Assembly: GCF_014192915.1 (NCBI RefSeq)
Contig: NZ_JACHYN010000001.1
Coordinates: forward strand, 62,001-126,000
Direction of reading: 5' to 3'
DNA length: 64,000 nt
Source of the DNA: Azospirillum sp. OGB3
GTDB lineage: Bacteria; Pseudomonadota; Alphaproteobacteria; Azospirillales; Azospirillaceae
Shown: in pieces, positions 47,693-59,717 of the stretch
Layout of the letters: every line of letters begins with the position of its first letter
How positions within the stretch are numbered: position 1 is the stretch's first letter
Position numbers and translations under genes: made by a program
The notes under the pieces: generated by a model
The model's input: only the letters and a program-made list of their open reading frames with translations
What the model was told of the DNA's origin: nothing
Databases searched by the model: none

Positions 47693-48433
47693 TCAGGCGG
47701 AGGGCCGGGCCTCGCCGGTGATGGCGGGCTTCGGCGGCATCTCCTCGGCCAGTGCGCGGTAGGCCAGCCCGCCGAGCAGCCCGCCGACCAGCGGCGCTAC
47801 CCAGAAGGCCCAGAGCTGCTGCAACGCCCAGCCGCCGACGACCAGCGCCGGTCCCGTGCTGCGCGCCGGATTCACTGAGGTGTTGGTGACCGGGATGCTG
47901 ATGAGGTGGATCAGCGTCAGCGCCAGCCCGATGGCCAGCGGCGCGAAGCCCGCGGGCGCCCGCCGGTCGGTGGAGCCCAGGATGACGATCAGGAACATGA
48001 AGGTCAGAACCACCTCGATCAGCAGGCCGGAGGTGAGGTTGTACGCGCCCGGCGAATGCTCTCCGTACCCGTTGGCGGCCAGCCCCTTGGCGGCCAGCGA
48101 CCAGTCGGCCTTGCCGGTGGCGATGACGTACAGCACCACCGCCGCCAGGAAGGCGCCGACCACCTGCGCGATGACGTAGGGCAGGATGTCCTTGGCCGGG
48201 AAGCGCCCGCCGGCCCACAGCCCCACCGTGACCGCCGGATTCAGGTGGCAGCCGGAGATGTGGCCGACCGAATAGGCCATGGTCAGCACGGTCAGGCCGA
48301 AGGCCAGGGAGACGCCGGTCAGCCCGATCCCGACCTCCGGAAAGGCGGCGGACAGCACGGCGCTGCCGCAGCCGCCGAACACCAGCCAGAAGGTGCCGAG
48401 AAATTCCGCGCTCGTGCGCCGGACCATCGACAT
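47693..48433 (-). CDS. aqpZ: Aquaporin Z
   Basis: A 246-residue water channel in the inner membrane, six helices plus two half-helices with the NPA boxes in [14 protein letters not shown] and [12 protein letters not shown]. The first helix starts [19 protein letters not shown] as in AqpZ. ATG at 48433 with GAGGTGG upstream. A standalone gene: strong terminator downstream and a divergent promoter region shared with the Yej-type operon. Confidence 0.95.
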   Translation of the reverse strand: MSMVRRTSAEFLGTFWLVFGGCGSAVLSAAFPEVGIGLTGVSLAFGLTVLTMAYSVGHISGCHLNPAVTVGLWAGGRFPAKDILPYVIAQVVGAFLAAVVLYVIATGKADWSLAAKGLAANGYGEHSPGAYNLTSGLLIEVVLTFMFLIVILGSTDRRAPAGFAPLAIGLALTLIHLISIPVTNTSVNPARSTGPALVVGGWALQQLWAFWVAPLVGGLLGGLAYRALAEEMPPKPAITGEARPSA

Positions 48434-48609
48434 GTCACCACCTCGTCGGGCTTGCCGCATTTCCGCCTTTTTTGCGCCCCCGGACGGGCCGGCACCAGCG
48501 GACAGGCGTAAGATACCGTTGCGTACGCGGACTTGACGCGCCGCAAGGCGCGTACATGCTAGGGCTGATCCGCCTTATCATCTCAGGCCCAACCACATCA
48601 GGACCGACG

Positions 48610-50460
48610 ATGCGCCGAGTTCTCGCTGCCGCCCGGACGACTGCTTTCTTGGCTCTCCTTGTGCTGTCGGCGCCAATCCAGGCGAACGGGGCCCAGGCGC
48701 AGACGGCCACCGTCCCCGCCCTGAAGCAGTTCGGCGAACCGGAGTTCAAGCCGGGCTTCACCCATTTCCCGCACGCCAACCCCGACGCGCCGAAGGGCGG
48801 TGCGATCACCCTGGCCGCGCAGGGCAGCTTCGACAGCCTGAACCCGATCATCCTGCGCGGCGTCACCCCGCGCACGCTGGGGCTGATCGCCGACTCGCTG
48901 ATGGTCGGCTCCGGCTGGGAGATGGACGCCGCCTACGGGTCGCTCGCGGAAAGCGTGGAACTGCCCGACGACAAGAGCTGGGCCGTCTTCCACCTGCGCC
49001 GGGAGGCGCGCTGGCACGACGGCGTGCCGGTGACCGCCGGCGACGTGGTTTTCGCCTGGGATTCCATCCAGGCGCACGGCAACCCCTTCCTGAAATCCTT
49101 CCTCGACCGCGTGGCGACGGTGGAGGCGGTGGATGAGCACAAGCTGAAGATCACCCTGAAGACCACCGGGGAGATGAAGCCAATCATCGACTTCGCCACC
49201 AGCATCGCCCCCCAGCCCGTGCACTGGTGGACCGCCAACGGGCGCGACATCGCCAAGACGACGCTGGAGCCGGTGCTGGGCAGCGGCCCCTACCGCATCA
49301 AGTCGGTCGATGCGGGCCGCTCCATCACCTACGAGCGGGTGGCCGACTGGTGGGGCCGCGACCTGCCCACGGCGCGCGGCTTCTACAACTTCGACAGCGT
49401 GAAGGTCGATTACTACCGCGACGACGACGTGATGTTCGAGGCCTTCAAGGCCGGCGCCTACGACTTCCGCACCGAGCATCGGGCGCAGCGCTGGACCACC
49501 GGCTACGACTTTCCCGCCGCCAAGGATGGTCGGGTGAACCGTGTGGAGGTGAAAAGCGATCTGCCGCTGGGCGCCCAGGGCTTCCGCCTGAACACCCGCC
49601 GCGCCAAGTTCGCCGACCCGCGGGTGCGCGAGGCGCTGGGCTATCTGTTCGACTTCGAATGGATTCAGAAGAACATCCTGTACGGCCAGTATCTCCGCAC
49701 CACCTCCAACTTCCCCAACTCCGACTTCGGCGCCAAGGGGCCGCCGACGCCGGAGGAGCTGGCCCTGCTGGAGCCCTTCCGCGCCCAATTGCCGGAGCGC
49801 GTCTTCACCACCCCCTTCGAGCCGCCCAAGACCGACGGCAGCGGCAACACCCGCAACAACCTGCGCGAGGCCATGCGCCTGTTCCGCGAGGCCGGGTGGG
49901 AGCTGAAGAACGGCCGGATGACCAGCGTCAGGACCGGCGAGGTGCTGAGCATCGAGTTCCTCGACGGCACCGGCGCGCTGACCCGGGTGATCCAGCCCTA
50001 TGTGGAGGCGCTGCGCAAGGCGGGCATCGACGCGGTGCTGCGGGTGGTCGACACCGCCCAGTTCCAGGCGCGCACCGACGAGTTCGACTTCGACGTGGTG
50101 GTGGCGAACTTCAACTTCTTCACCCCGCCGGGGACCGAGCTGCGCAGCTATTTCGGCTCCGCCGCCGCCGACGTCCGGGGATCGGCCAACTACGCCGGCA
50201 TCAAGGAACCGGCGGCCGACGCCATGATCGAGAAGGCGCTGGCGGCGAAGGATCTGGCGTCCGTCCAGGCGGCGACCCGCGCGCTCGACCGCGTTCTGCT
50301 GTGGGGCTTCTACATGGTGCCGCACTGGTACAACCCGGACAACTGGATCGCCTACCGGACGACGCTCGGCTTCCCGGAGACGACGCCGAAATACGATCTG
50401 GGCTTCCGCAACAGCGGCTTCCCCGAGGCGTGGTGGGTGAAGCTGGGCAAGGAAGGCTGA
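48610..50460 (+). CDS. yejA: Peptide ABC transporter substrate-binding protein (YejA-like, copy 1)
   Basis: A 616-residue periplasmic binding protein (SBP_bac_5 family). Signal peptide about 1-30 ending AQAQT. Body starts [19 protein letters not shown], the family mark, and holds RREARWHDGVPVTAGDVVFAW-type and GSGPYRIKSV segments. ATG at 48610 with AGGA upstream. First gene of a six-gene operon; a second homologue lies two genes on. E. coli YejA binds microcin C-like peptides and oligopeptides; the ligand here is unknown. Confidence 0.92.
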   Translation: MRRVLAAARTTAFLALLVLSAPIQANGAQAQTATVPALKQFGEPEFKPGFTHFPHANPDAPKGGAITLAAQGSFDSLNPIILRGVTPRTLGLIADSLMVGSGWEMDAAYGSLAESVELPDDKSWAVFHLRREARWHDGVPVTAGDVVFAWDSIQAHGNPFLKSFLDRVATVEAVDEHKLKITLKTTGEMKPIIDFATSIAPQPVHWWTANGRDIAKTTLEPVLGSGPYRIKSVDAGRSITYERVADWWGRDLPTARGFYNFDSVKVDYYRDDDVMFEAFKAGAYDFRTEHRAQRWTTGYDFPAAKDGRVNRVEVKSDLPLGAQGFRLNTRRAKFADPRVREALGYLFDFEWIQKNILYGQYLRTTSNFPNSDFGAKGPPTPEELALLEPFRAQLPERVFTTPFEPPKTDGSGNTRNNLREAMRLFREAGWELKNGRMTSVRTGEVLSIEFLDGTGALTRVIQPYVEALRKAGIDAVLRVVDTAQFQARTDEFDFDVVVANFNFFTPPGTELRSYFGSAAADVRGSANYAGIKEPAADAMIEKALAAKDLASVQAATRALDRVLLWGFYMVPHWYNPDNWIAYRTTLGFPETTPKYDLGFRNSGFPEAWWVKLGKEG

Positions 50461-50473
50461 GGGCCGCCGTCCC

Positions 50474-51430
50474 ATGACCCCGGAGACACCCGCCCCCTTA
50501 CCGGCGCCCGATCCCCAGGACCTGTTCGACCGGGAGATCCGGCCGCTGCTGGATCGGCTGGAACGCCAGCGGACCGGAACCCGCGCCGCCATCGTGCTGC
50601 TGGTCTTCGCCGTGATCGGCGGGACGGTGCTTGCCCTGGTGAAGCTGCCCTTCCTCCTGAAGACCATGAAGCACGGCGGGAAGCTCTATGGCTCCCTCAC
50701 CTTCGCCGTCTTCTCCGTCCCCTTCTTTCTCTTCCGCCGCCGCCGCAAGCGCTTCTTCGTCGCGCTTGTGCTGGCGGCCTGCCGCCACGCCGACCTCACC
50801 TACGCGCCCGGCGGCTGCCTGGGCCGGCGCCGGTTGCGCCAGCTTTTCAGCGACCTGAAGCCGGGCACCGCCCATGCCGAGGATGGCATCACCGGCGTGC
50901 GCCGGGGCCTGACCTTCTGGTTCAACGAGGTCGAGCTTCACAAATTCGCCGGGCTTCTGAAGGGCCACGTCCGGATTTTCCGCGGCTGGCTTCTCTGCAT
51001 CGACCTGCCGCAGCCGGGGGGTGCGCCGCTGTCCTGCACGCTCACTCTCGGCGCCCGCGGCACCGGGCCGGTGCTGACCCCGCTGAACGGCGCGGCGGCG
51101 GAGGCCGAGCAGCGGTTCCCGCCGGACGTGCGGGCCCTGGCCGCCCGGCTCGCCACCCTGGCGGGCGCCCGCGAGGCCCGGCTGTCCACCGACGGGCTGC
51201 GCTTCATCCTGGCGATCGACACCGGGCGCGACCTGTTCGAAGGAATCGCGGCCCTCGACGAGCGGCTGACCCCCGCCCTGTTCGCCCGCTTCCTGGAGGA
51301 GCTGGACACGCTGACGCGGGTCGTGGACGCGCTTTCCGCGGCGCTCCAGGCGCAAACCGCCCCACCGATTTCCCAGCCCGCCGCGAGCTTGGACGCCGCC
51401 ATACCCGTCTCTGCCTTGAATGTGCCATAG
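50474..51430 (+). CDS. DUF3137 domain protein (Galanin-like), two membrane helices
   Basis: A 318-residue protein. N-terminal acidic cytoplasmic part, two hydrophobic segments (about 38-58 and 72-88), then a soluble domain with FEVELHKF-type EVELHKFAGLLKGHVRIFRGWLL segment, typical of DUF3137. Function unknown. It lies 13 bases after the first binding protein and 42 before the second, inside the transporter operon. That location is unusual for DUF3137 and hints at a transport- or envelope-linked role (inference). Confidence 0.75.
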   Translation: MTPETPAPLPAPDPQDLFDREIRPLLDRLERQRTGTRAAIVLLVFAVIGGTVLALVKLPFLLKTMKHGGKLYGSLTFAVFSVPFFLFRRRRKRFFVALVLAACRHADLTYAPGGCLGRRRLRQLFSDLKPGTAHAEDGITGVRRGLTFWFNEVELHKFAGLLKGHVRIFRGWLLCIDLPQPGGAPLSCTLTLGARGTGPVLTPLNGAAAEAEQRFPPDVRALAARLATLAGAREARLSTDGLRFILAIDTGRDLFEGIAALDERLTPALFARFLEELDTLTRVVDALSAALQAQTAPPISQPAASLDAAIPVSALNVP

Positions 51431-51472
51431 ACGGACCCCTACCTTACCGGAAACAAAAGGACCGAGAGGGGC

Positions 51473-53335
51473 ATGAGGAAGACCGGTAAAGCGATCCTGG
51501 CCGCGGTCATGTGCCTGTATCTGGCGGAACCCTTCGCCACGGCCCGCGCGCAGACCAACCCGAGCGAAATCGCAGGGCACGCCGTCACGGCCCATGGAAC
51601 GCCCAAATACGGGCCGGACTTCCAGCATTTCGACTACGTCAACCCCGACGCCCCCAAGGGCGGCGAGATCAAGCTGGCGACCTACGGCAGCTTCGACAGC
51701 CTGAACCCGTTCATCCTGCGCGGGTCGGTCTCCGCCGGGGCCAGCCTGCCCTTCGACACGCTGACGGTGGAGAGCGGGGACGAGGTGCTGACCCGCTACG
51801 GGCTGCTCGCCGAGACGATCACCGTCGCCGAGGACCGGAGCTGGGTCCGCTTCACGCTGCGCCCGCAGGCGCGCTTCCACGACGGCGCCCCGGTGACCGC
51901 CGACGACGTGGTGTGGAGCTTCGAGACGCTGCGCGACAAGGGCCACCCGCTCTACCGCACCTACTACGCCGACGTGGTGAAGGCCGAGAAGACGGGGGAA
52001 CGCGCGGTCACCTTCACCTTCCGCGACGGCGGCAACCCCGAGCTGCCGGTCATCATGGGCCAGCTGCCGGTGCTGCCCAAGCATGTCTTTGAAGGAGGCC
52101 GCGACTTCGCCAGCACGACGCTGGACCCCATCGTCGGCAGCGGCCCCTACCGGATCGTCGAGGTGCAGCCCGGCCGCTCGCTCGTCTTCGAGCGGGTGCA
52201 GAACTGGTGGGCCAAGGACCTGCCGGTCAACCGCGGGCGCTACAACTTCGACCGCATCCGCTTCGACTATTACCGCGACCTCGACGTGGTGTTCGAAGCC
52301 TTCAAGGCCGGGGCCATCGATTTCCGGGTGGAGCATTCGTCGAAGAACTGGGTGACCGGCTACGACGTACCCGCCGTGCGCGACGGCCACATCGTCCGCG
52401 AGGAGATCAAGCACCAGGACCCGCAGGGCATGCAGGCCTTCGTGTTCAACAGCCGCCGCCCGGTCTTCGCCGACCGCAAGGTGCGCGAGGCGCTGAATTA
52501 TCTGTTCGATTACGAATGGACGCGGGCGAACCTGTCCTACGGGCTGTTCCAGCGCACCAGGAGCTTCTTCTCCAACTCCGAACTGGCCTCCAGCGGCCTG
52601 CCCTCGCCGGAGGAGCTGGCGCTGCTGGAGCCGTTCCGGGGCAAGGTGCCGGAGGAGGTCTTCACCAAGCCCTTCGCGCCGCCGCAGACCGACGGGTCCG
52701 GCAACATCCGCCCGAACCTGCGCACGGCGCTGGCGTTGCTGAAGGAGGCCGGGTGGGAGCTGAAAGGCAACAAGCTGCTGAACGCGAAGACCGGCGAGCC
52801 GATGCGCTTCGAGATCTTGCTGGTGCAGCCGGACATGGACCGCATCGTCCAGCCCTTCGTCCGCAACCTGGAGCGCGCCGGGATCGAGGCGGCCATCCGC
52901 GTGGTGGACACCGCCCAGTACCAGAACCGGATCGACCGCTACGACTTCGACATGGTCATCCAGCGCATCCTGCAATCGACCTCGCCCGGCAACGAGCAGC
53001 GCGACTACTGGCAGTCCGCCCGCGCCGACCAGCCGGGCAGCCGCAATCTGGCCGGCATCAAGGACCCGGTGGTGGACGCGCTGATCGACCGGGTGAGCCA
53101 GGCCCCCGACCGCGAGAGCCTGATCACCGCGACCCGCGCGCTCGACCGCGTGCTGCTGTGGGGCTGGTACGTCATCCCGCAATGGCACGACGACGTGCGG
53201 CGCGTCGCCTATTGGAACCGTTTCTCCCATCCGGCGGTTGCGCCCAAATACGGCTTGGCCTTCACCGACACCTGGTGGGTCGATCCCGACAAGAACGCGA
53301 AGCTCGCCAACACGGCCCGCCGCGCGGCGCCCTGA
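51473..53335 (+). CDS. yejA: Peptide ABC transporter substrate-binding protein (YejA-like, copy 2)
   Basis: A 620-residue homologue of copy 1, with signal peptide (about 1-24), [20 protein letters not shown] and [10 protein letters not shown] segments, and the same [18 protein letters not shown] ending motif. The two copies are similar throughout but clearly diverged, so this is an old duplication rather than a recent one; different ligands are likely. Next gene yejB begins 29 bases on. Confidence 0.92.
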   Translation: MRKTGKAILAAVMCLYLAEPFATARAQTNPSEIAGHAVTAHGTPKYGPDFQHFDYVNPDAPKGGEIKLATYGSFDSLNPFILRGSVSAGASLPFDTLTVESGDEVLTRYGLLAETITVAEDRSWVRFTLRPQARFHDGAPVTADDVVWSFETLRDKGHPLYRTYYADVVKAEKTGERAVTFTFRDGGNPELPVIMGQLPVLPKHVFEGGRDFASTTLDPIVGSGPYRIVEVQPGRSLVFERVQNWWAKDLPVNRGRYNFDRIRFDYYRDLDVVFEAFKAGAIDFRVEHSSKNWVTGYDVPAVRDGHIVREEIKHQDPQGMQAFVFNSRRPVFADRKVREALNYLFDYEWTRANLSYGLFQRTRSFFSNSELASSGLPSPEELALLEPFRGKVPEEVFTKPFAPPQTDGSGNIRPNLRTALALLKEAGWELKGNKLLNAKTGEPMRFEILLVQPDMDRIVQPFVRNLERAGIEAAIRVVDTAQYQNRIDRYDFDMVIQRILQSTSPGNEQRDYWQSARADQPGSRNLAGIKDPVVDALIDRVSQAPDRESLITATRALDRVLLWGWYVIPQWHDDVRRVAYWNRFSHPAVAPKYGLAFTDTWWVDPDKNAKLANTARRAAP

Positions 53336-53364
53336 GACGGCAAACAGAAAGGCGAACCCGCGCG

Positions 53365-54474
53365 ATGCTGGCCTACATCATCCGCCGTCTGCTGCTGATC
53401 ATCCCGACGCTGTTCGGGATCATGGTCATCAATTTCCTGATCGTGCAGATCGCCCCCGGCGGTCCCATCGAGCAGATGATCGCCCGCGTCCAGGGCACCG
53501 CGGTGGAGGCGACCGCCCGCATCGGCGGCACCGGCGGCGGCGAGACCGGCGGGCCGGCGGGGCAGCAGGCCCAGGGCGGCGACACCGGCAGCCGCTACCG
53601 CGGCGCCCAGGGGCTCGACCCGGAATTCATCAAGCAGCTTGAGAAGGAATTCGGCTTCGACAAGCCGCTGCACGAGCGCTTCATCCATATGATGTCGAAC
53701 TACCTGATGTTCGACTTCGGCAAGAGCTACTTCCGCGACCGCAGCGTCGTCGATCTGGTGATCGAGAAGATGCCGGTGTCGATCTCGCTGGGCATCTGGA
53801 CGACGCTGATCGTCTATCTGGTGTCGATCCCGCTGGGCATCGCCAAGGCGGTGCGCGACGGCCAGCCCTTCGACGTCTGGACCTCCGGCGTGGTCATCGT
53901 CGGCTACGCCATCCCCAGCTTCCTGTTCGCCGTGCTGCTGATCGTCGTCTTCGCCGGCGGGCGCTATTTCGACCTGTTCCCGCTGCGCGGGCTGGTGTCG
54001 GACAACTGGGCGAGCCTGCCCTGGTGGCGGCAGATCCTGGACTACATGTGGCACATGGTGCTGCCGGTGCTGTCCATGGTGATCGGCGGCTTCGCCGGGC
54101 TGACCATGCTGACCAAGAACTCCTTCCTGGAGGAGATCAACAAGCAGTATGTCGTGACCGCACGCGCCAAGGGGCTGGCGGAGCGGCGGGTGCTATACGG
54201 CCACATCTTCCGCAACGCCATGCTGATCGTCATCGCCGGCTTCCCCGGCGCCTTCATCGGCATCCTGTTCACCGGCGCCCTGCTGATCGAGGTGATCTTC
54301 TCGCTGGACGGGCTGGGGCTGCTGGGCTTCGAGGCGGCGATCAACCGCGACTATCCGGTGATGTTCGGCACGCTGTACTTCTTCACGCTGCTGGGGCTCA
54401 TCATGAACCTCGTCGGCGACGTGACCTATGTGGCCGTCGATCCCCGCATCGACTTCGAAGCGCGGAGGGTGTGA
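53365..54474 (+). CDS. yejB: Peptide ABC transporter permease YejB
   Basis: A 369-residue inner-membrane permease. First helix [20 protein letters not shown], then a long periplasmic loop (about 40-115, Gly-rich and longer than usual DppB proteins, as in YejB), five more helices, and the EAA loop [18 protein letters not shown]. The last base of the stop is the first base of the yejE start (TGATG), so coupled translation is expected. Confidence 0.94.
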   Translation: MLAYIIRRLLLIIPTLFGIMVINFLIVQIAPGGPIEQMIARVQGTAVEATARIGGTGGGETGGPAGQQAQGGDTGSRYRGAQGLDPEFIKQLEKEFGFDKPLHERFIHMMSNYLMFDFGKSYFRDRSVVDLVIEKMPVSISLGIWTTLIVYLVSIPLGIAKAVRDGQPFDVWTSGVVIVGYAIPSFLFAVLLIVVFAGGRYFDLFPLRGLVSDNWASLPWWRQILDYMWHMVLPVLSMVIGGFAGLTMLTKNSFLEEINKQYVVTARAKGLAERRVLYGHIFRNAMLIVIAGFPGAFIGILFTGALLIEVIFSLDGLGLLGFEAAINRDYPVMFGTLYFFTLLGLIMNLVGDVTYVAVDPRIDFEARRV

Positions 54475-55598
54475 TGGCGAGCGCCGCGAACCAGCCCCGC
54501 TTCCTCGGCCTGCGCGTCACGCCGCTCACCCGGCGGCGGCTGGCGAATTTCCGGGCGAACCGGCGGGGCTTCTGGTCCTTCTGGATCTTCCTGGTGCTGT
54601 TCACCCTGTCGCTGGGCGCGGAGTTCATCGCGAACGACCGCCCGCTGCTCATCAAATACGACAACGCGCTCTACTGGCCCGTCTTCACCGCCTATCCGGA
54701 GACCACCTTCGGCGGCGAGTTCGAGACGGAGACCGACTACCGCGACCCCTATGTGCGCCAACTGATCGAGGAGAAGGGCTGGATCGTCTGGCCGCCGATC
54801 CCCTACGGCTACCGCACCATCAACTACAACCTGCCGGTCCCCGCCCCGGCCCCGCCGTCCGCCGACAACTGGCTGGGCACCGACGACCAGGGGCGCGACG
54901 TGGTGGCGCGGCTGATCTACGGCTTCCGCATCTCCGTGCTGTTCGGGCTGGTGCTGACCGCCTTCTCCTCGGTCGTCGGCATCATGGCCGGGGCGGTCCA
55001 GGGCTACTTCGGCGGCATCACCGACCTGCTGTTTCAGCGCTTCATCGAGATCTGGCAGGGCCTGCCCACGCTGTTCCTGCTCATCATCCTGTCCAGCGTG
55101 GTGACGCCGAACTTCTGGTGGCTGCTCGGGCTGCTGCTGCTGTTCTCCTGGACTTCGCTGGTCCATGTGGTGCGGGCGGAGTTCCTGCGGGCGCGCAACT
55201 TCGACTATGTGCGGGCGGCCCGCGCGCTGGGCGCCACCGACGCGACGATCATGGTGCGCCATGTGCTGCCCAACGCCATGGTGGCGACGCTGACCTTCCT
55301 GCCCTTCATCCTGAACGGGTCGATCACCACCCTGACGGCGCTGGACTTCCTGGGTTTCGGCCTGCCCCCCGGCTCCCCCTCGCTGGGCGAGCTGCTGGCC
55401 CAGGGCAAGGCCAATCTCCAGGCGCCCTGGCTGGGCCTGACCGCCTTCTTCGTGCTGGCGATCATGCTGAGCCTGCTGATCTTCATCGGCGAGGCGGTGC
55501 GCGACGCCTTCGACCCGCGCAAGACCATCGGCCAGCTCTCCACCGCCACCGGAACCGCCAACGAGGCGGGCGCGGTGGCGCAGAAGGCCGCGGAATGA
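54474..55598 (+). CDS. yejE: Peptide ABC transporter permease YejE
   Basis: A 374-residue permease with the usual YejE N-terminal extension (first helix about 35-52, then the periplasmic stretch YPETTFGGEFETETDYRDPY and GTDDQGRDVVARLIYGFR) and an EAA loop near ARNFDYVRAARALGA. GGAGGGT precedes its ATG. Forms the channel with YejB; energised by YejF. Confidence 0.95.
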   Translation: MASAANQPRFLGLRVTPLTRRRLANFRANRRGFWSFWIFLVLFTLSLGAEFIANDRPLLIKYDNALYWPVFTAYPETTFGGEFETETDYRDPYVRQLIEEKGWIVWPPIPYGYRTINYNLPVPAPAPPSADNWLGTDDQGRDVVARLIYGFRISVLFGLVLTAFSSVVGIMAGAVQGYFGGITDLLFQRFIEIWQGLPTLFLLIILSSVVTPNFWWLLGLLLLFSWTSLVHVVRAEFLRARNFDYVRAARALGATDATIMVRHVLPNAMVATLTFLPFILNGSITTLTALDFLGFGLPPGSPSLGELLAQGKANLQAPWLGLTAFFVLAIMLSLLIFIGEAVRDAFDPRKTIGQLSTATGTANEAGAVAQKAAE

Positions 55599-55638
55599 TG
55601 CCCCTGACGACCACCAGCCCAAGAAGGCGGAACCGCCC

Positions 55639-57285
<1,647 letters not shown>

Positions 57286-57289
57286 CGCA

Positions 57290-57344
57290 ACCCCCTCACC
57301 GGCCCTGCGGGCAACCCTCTCCCCAGAGGGGAGAGGGTTATGAG
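57290..57344. repeat. Palindromic element, copy F
   Basis: Between convergent yejF and rluE: a perfect hairpin AACCCTCTCCCC / GGGGAGAGGGTT (12-bp arms, loop AGA, 57313-57339) with a CCGGCCCTGCGGG half-hairpin before it. Likely a two-way transcript end. Confidence 0.82.
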
Positions 57345-57346
57345 GG

Positions 57347-58021
57347 TCAAGTGCGATTGCCTTGGCTCCGCAGGCGCTTCGCTTTGGTGCCGGGTGGCGC
57401 CTTGGTCCGGACCGGCGCCGCCTTCGAGGAGTTCCCCCCCGGCACCGTCATCTCGCGCCATTGGCCGGGCGCCAGACCGTCCAGCGTCCAGTCGCCGATG
57501 GACCAGCGGATCAGCCGCAGGGTCGGGAAGCCGACCGCGGCGGTCATGCGGCGGACCTGACGGTTCCGCCCCTCCCGCAGGGTCAGGGCGATCCAGCTCG
57601 TCGGGATGGCGGCGCGGAAGCGCACGGGCGGGTCGCGCGGCCACAGGCCGTCCGGCTCCGCCATCCGGCGGGCCTCGGCGGGCAGGGTCGGGCCGTCGTT
57701 GAGCGTCACCCCGTCGCGCAGGCGCTGCAACGCCTCCTCGGTCGGAACCCCCTCCACCTGGACCCAGTAGGTCTTGGGCAGCTTGTGCTTGGGCGAGGCG
57801 ATGCGGGCGATCAGCGCGCCGTCGTCGCTCAGCGCCAGCAGCCCCTCGCTGTCGCGGTCCAGCCGCCCGGCGGCGTAGACCCCCTTCACCGGCACATGGT
57901 CGGCCAGCGTCGGGCGCCCCTGCTCATCGGTAAACTGGGGCAGCACGCCATAGGGCTTGTTCAGCAGGATCAGACGGGGCACGGTTGGCTCGAACGGGTT
58001 TGAGACGAACAACGACAACAT
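57347..58021 (-). CDS. rluE: 23S rRNA pseudouridine synthase (RluE-like)
   Basis: A 224-residue RsuA-family enzyme without an S4 domain, matching RluE, which makes Psi2457 in 23S rRNA. Seen: [34 protein letters not shown] with the catalytic Asp in RLDRDSEGL, and [16 protein letters not shown]. The C-terminal tail is basic. Start uncertain: ATG at 58021 or GTG at 57982; neither has a clear ribosome site, and 58021 leaves only 16 bases before the divergent ghrA gene. Confidence 0.85.
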   Translation of the reverse strand: MLSLFVSNPFEPTVPRLILLNKPYGVLPQFTDEQGRPTLADHVPVKGVYAAGRLDRDSEGLLALSDDGALIARIASPKHKLPKTYWVQVEGVPTEEALQRLRDGVTLNDGPTLPAEARRMAEPDGLWPRDPPVRFRAAIPTSWIALTLREGRNRQVRRMTAAVGFPTLRLIRWSIGDWTLDGLAPGQWREMTVPGGNSSKAAPVRTKAPPGTKAKRLRSQGNRT

Positions 58022-58037
58022 TACAGGGGTTTGCGCC

Positions 58038-58964
58038 GTGACGCTGCTTTTCTGCTCCACCACCGACCGCTCCGACCGCTGGCTAAGCGAGCTGGACGCC
58101 CGCCTGCCGGGGCTGGAGGTGCGGGTGTGGCCCGAGATGGGGAACCCGGCGGACATCGAGATGGCGCTGGTGTGGAAGCCGCCGCACGGGCTGCTCGCCA
58201 CCCTGCCGAACCTGAAGCTGATCGTGTCGCTGGGCGCCGGGGTGGAATCGCTGCTGCTCGACCCCACCCTGCCCGACGTGCCGCTGGTCCGCATGGTGTC
58301 GGAGGGGCTGACCGTGGACATGGCCGGCTATGTGGCGCTCCAGGTGCTGCGCTGGCACCGGCTCCTCGACGAGTACAAGGCGCTCCAGCAGGCCGGGCGG
58401 TGGGAGCCGCTGGACCCCTGCCCGGCGTCGGAGGTGAAGGTCGGCATCCTGGGCATGGGCGAACTGGGCATGGCCTCGGCCAAGACGCTGCTGAGCATGG
58501 ACTACCGCGTGCTGGGCTGGAGCCGGACGCCGAAGTCGCTGCCGGGGGTGGAAAGCTTCTCCGGACCCGACGGGCTGGCGGCGATGCTCGGGCAATGCAA
58601 CCTGCTGGTCTGCCTGCTGCCGCTGACGGCGGAGACGCGCGGCCTGCTGAACCGCAAGCTGTTCGCCGCCCTGCCCAAGGGGGCAGTGGTCGTCAACGCC
58701 GCGCGCGGCGGGCATCTGGTGGAGGACGACCTGCTGGCGGCGCTGGAGAGCGGGCACCTCGCCGGGGCCAGCCTGGACGTGTTCGCGGAGGAGCCGCTGC
58801 CCGCCGGCCATCCCTTCTGGACCCACCCGAAGGTCCATGTGACGCCGCATGTCGCCGCCGTCACCCACCCGTCGCGCTCCGCCGCCGTGGTGGCCGAGGC
58901 GATCACCGCCTTCCGCGAGGGCCGTCCGCTGCCGAACCTCGTGGACCGCAGCCAGGGCTACTGA
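58038..58964 (+). CDS. ghrA: Glyoxylate/hydroxypyruvate reductase A-like dehydrogenase
   Basis: A 308-residue NAD(P)-dependent D-2-hydroxyacid dehydrogenase. The Rossmann loop is [14 protein letters not shown] near residue 140. The catalytic triad is the Arg in [16 protein letters not shown], a Glu in [13 protein letters not shown] and His in [13 protein letters not shown]. The pattern fits the GhrA branch, which reduces glyoxylate and hydroxypyruvate. GTG at 58038. Divergent from rluE with almost no gap. Confidence 0.88.
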   Translation: MTLLFCSTTDRSDRWLSELDARLPGLEVRVWPEMGNPADIEMALVWKPPHGLLATLPNLKLIVSLGAGVESLLLDPTLPDVPLVRMVSEGLTVDMAGYVALQVLRWHRLLDEYKALQQAGRWEPLDPCPASEVKVGILGMGELGMASAKTLLSMDYRVLGWSRTPKSLPGVESFSGPDGLAAMLGQCNLLVCLLPLTAETRGLLNRKLFAALPKGAVVVNAARGGHLVEDDLLAALESGHLAGASLDVFAEEPLPAGHPFWTHPKVHVTPHVAAVTHPSRSAAVVAEAITAFREGRPLPNLVDRSQGY

Positions 58965-58974
58965 GCGGCAAGGC

Positions 58975-59415
58975 TCAGGCGGGCACCGCCACAGAGCCGG
59001 GGGCGCCCAACTGCGCCTCCAGCCGCGCCTTGGCGGAGGCGGCCACCTCCTCCTCGGCGCGGATGACCGCCATGTCCTCCGGCGCCACGGCGCCCGCCGC
59101 GACGACCAGCTCGGCGAAGTCGGACAGGAAGACGCTGCCCTTCACGGTGCGCTGGACCAGCACGCTGCGCTTGTCCTCGGCGTCGCGCTTGCGCTTGATG
59201 AAGCCGAGCAGCGACAGCCGGTCGAGCGCGCGGGTCACCGCGGGCTTGGAGATGTTCAGCGCCGCCGCCAGCCCGCGCACGGTGTGCGGCGGGTCGGTCA
59301 GATAGACCTGGAGCATGATGGCCATCTGCCGCGCCGACAGGTCCGGCCCATCCTGCCGGACGCTGGCGATCAACGCCGTCCGCCACAGGCCGAGCGCTTT
59401 CAGGTTCCGTGCCAT
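58975..59415 (-). CDS. MarR-family winged-helix regulator
   Basis: A 146-residue transcription factor. The dimer helix and winged helix-turn-helix are evident (LSARQMAIMLQVYL, VRGLAAALNISKPAVTRALDRL, GFIKRKRDAEDKRSV). ATG at 59415 follows GGGGGGA. It converges on ghrA with 10 bases between. The target is unknown. Confidence 0.85.
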   Translation of the reverse strand: MARNLKALGLWRTALIASVRQDGPDLSARQMAIMLQVYLTDPPHTVRGLAAALNISKPAVTRALDRLSLLGFIKRKRDAEDKRSVLVQRTVKGSVFLSDFAELVVAAGAVAPEDMAVIRAEEEVAASAKARLEAQLGAPGSVAVPA

Positions 59416-59576
59416 GTTTCCCCCCGCGTGCCGCGTCCTTTGCCCCGAAGGCCCCCGCATTCGGAACGCGCGGCGAAGGAGTGTCCCCCAACCCGGCCCG
59501 GACAGGCAAGCGTTTCGCAGCCGGATCGATCGGTCAGGGTGTCGCGGGAGGGTGGAAGTGTGCCCTTCGCGGACTT

Positions 59577-59698
59577 GCCCCCACCCCAACCCTCCCCCGC
59601 TGCGCAGGGGAGGGAACTCCGCTGGCTTTGAACATGGCCCTCCCCTGCGAAGCGGGGGAGGGAGGGGACCCATGCGCGAAGCATGGGGAGGGTGGGGG
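59577..59698. repeat. Palindromic element, copy G (composite)
   Basis: In the 302-base gap between the MarR gene start and the fliG stop (both minus strand). It contains CCCTCCCCCGC-type hairpins on both sides, CCCATGC / GCATGGG inside, and outer CCCCCACCCC / GGGTGGGGG arms. The rest of the gap (59416-59576) holds no gene I can support. Confidence 0.85.
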
Positions 59699-59717
59699 CT
59701 CCTCGTCGGGAGCCCGC

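Noticed and set aside
48533..48561. TTGACG upstream of the Yej operon as a promoter
   Set aside because: No acceptable -10 box at 16-18 bases; the segment instead folds as ACGCGCC / GGCGCGT, so I left it unassigned.
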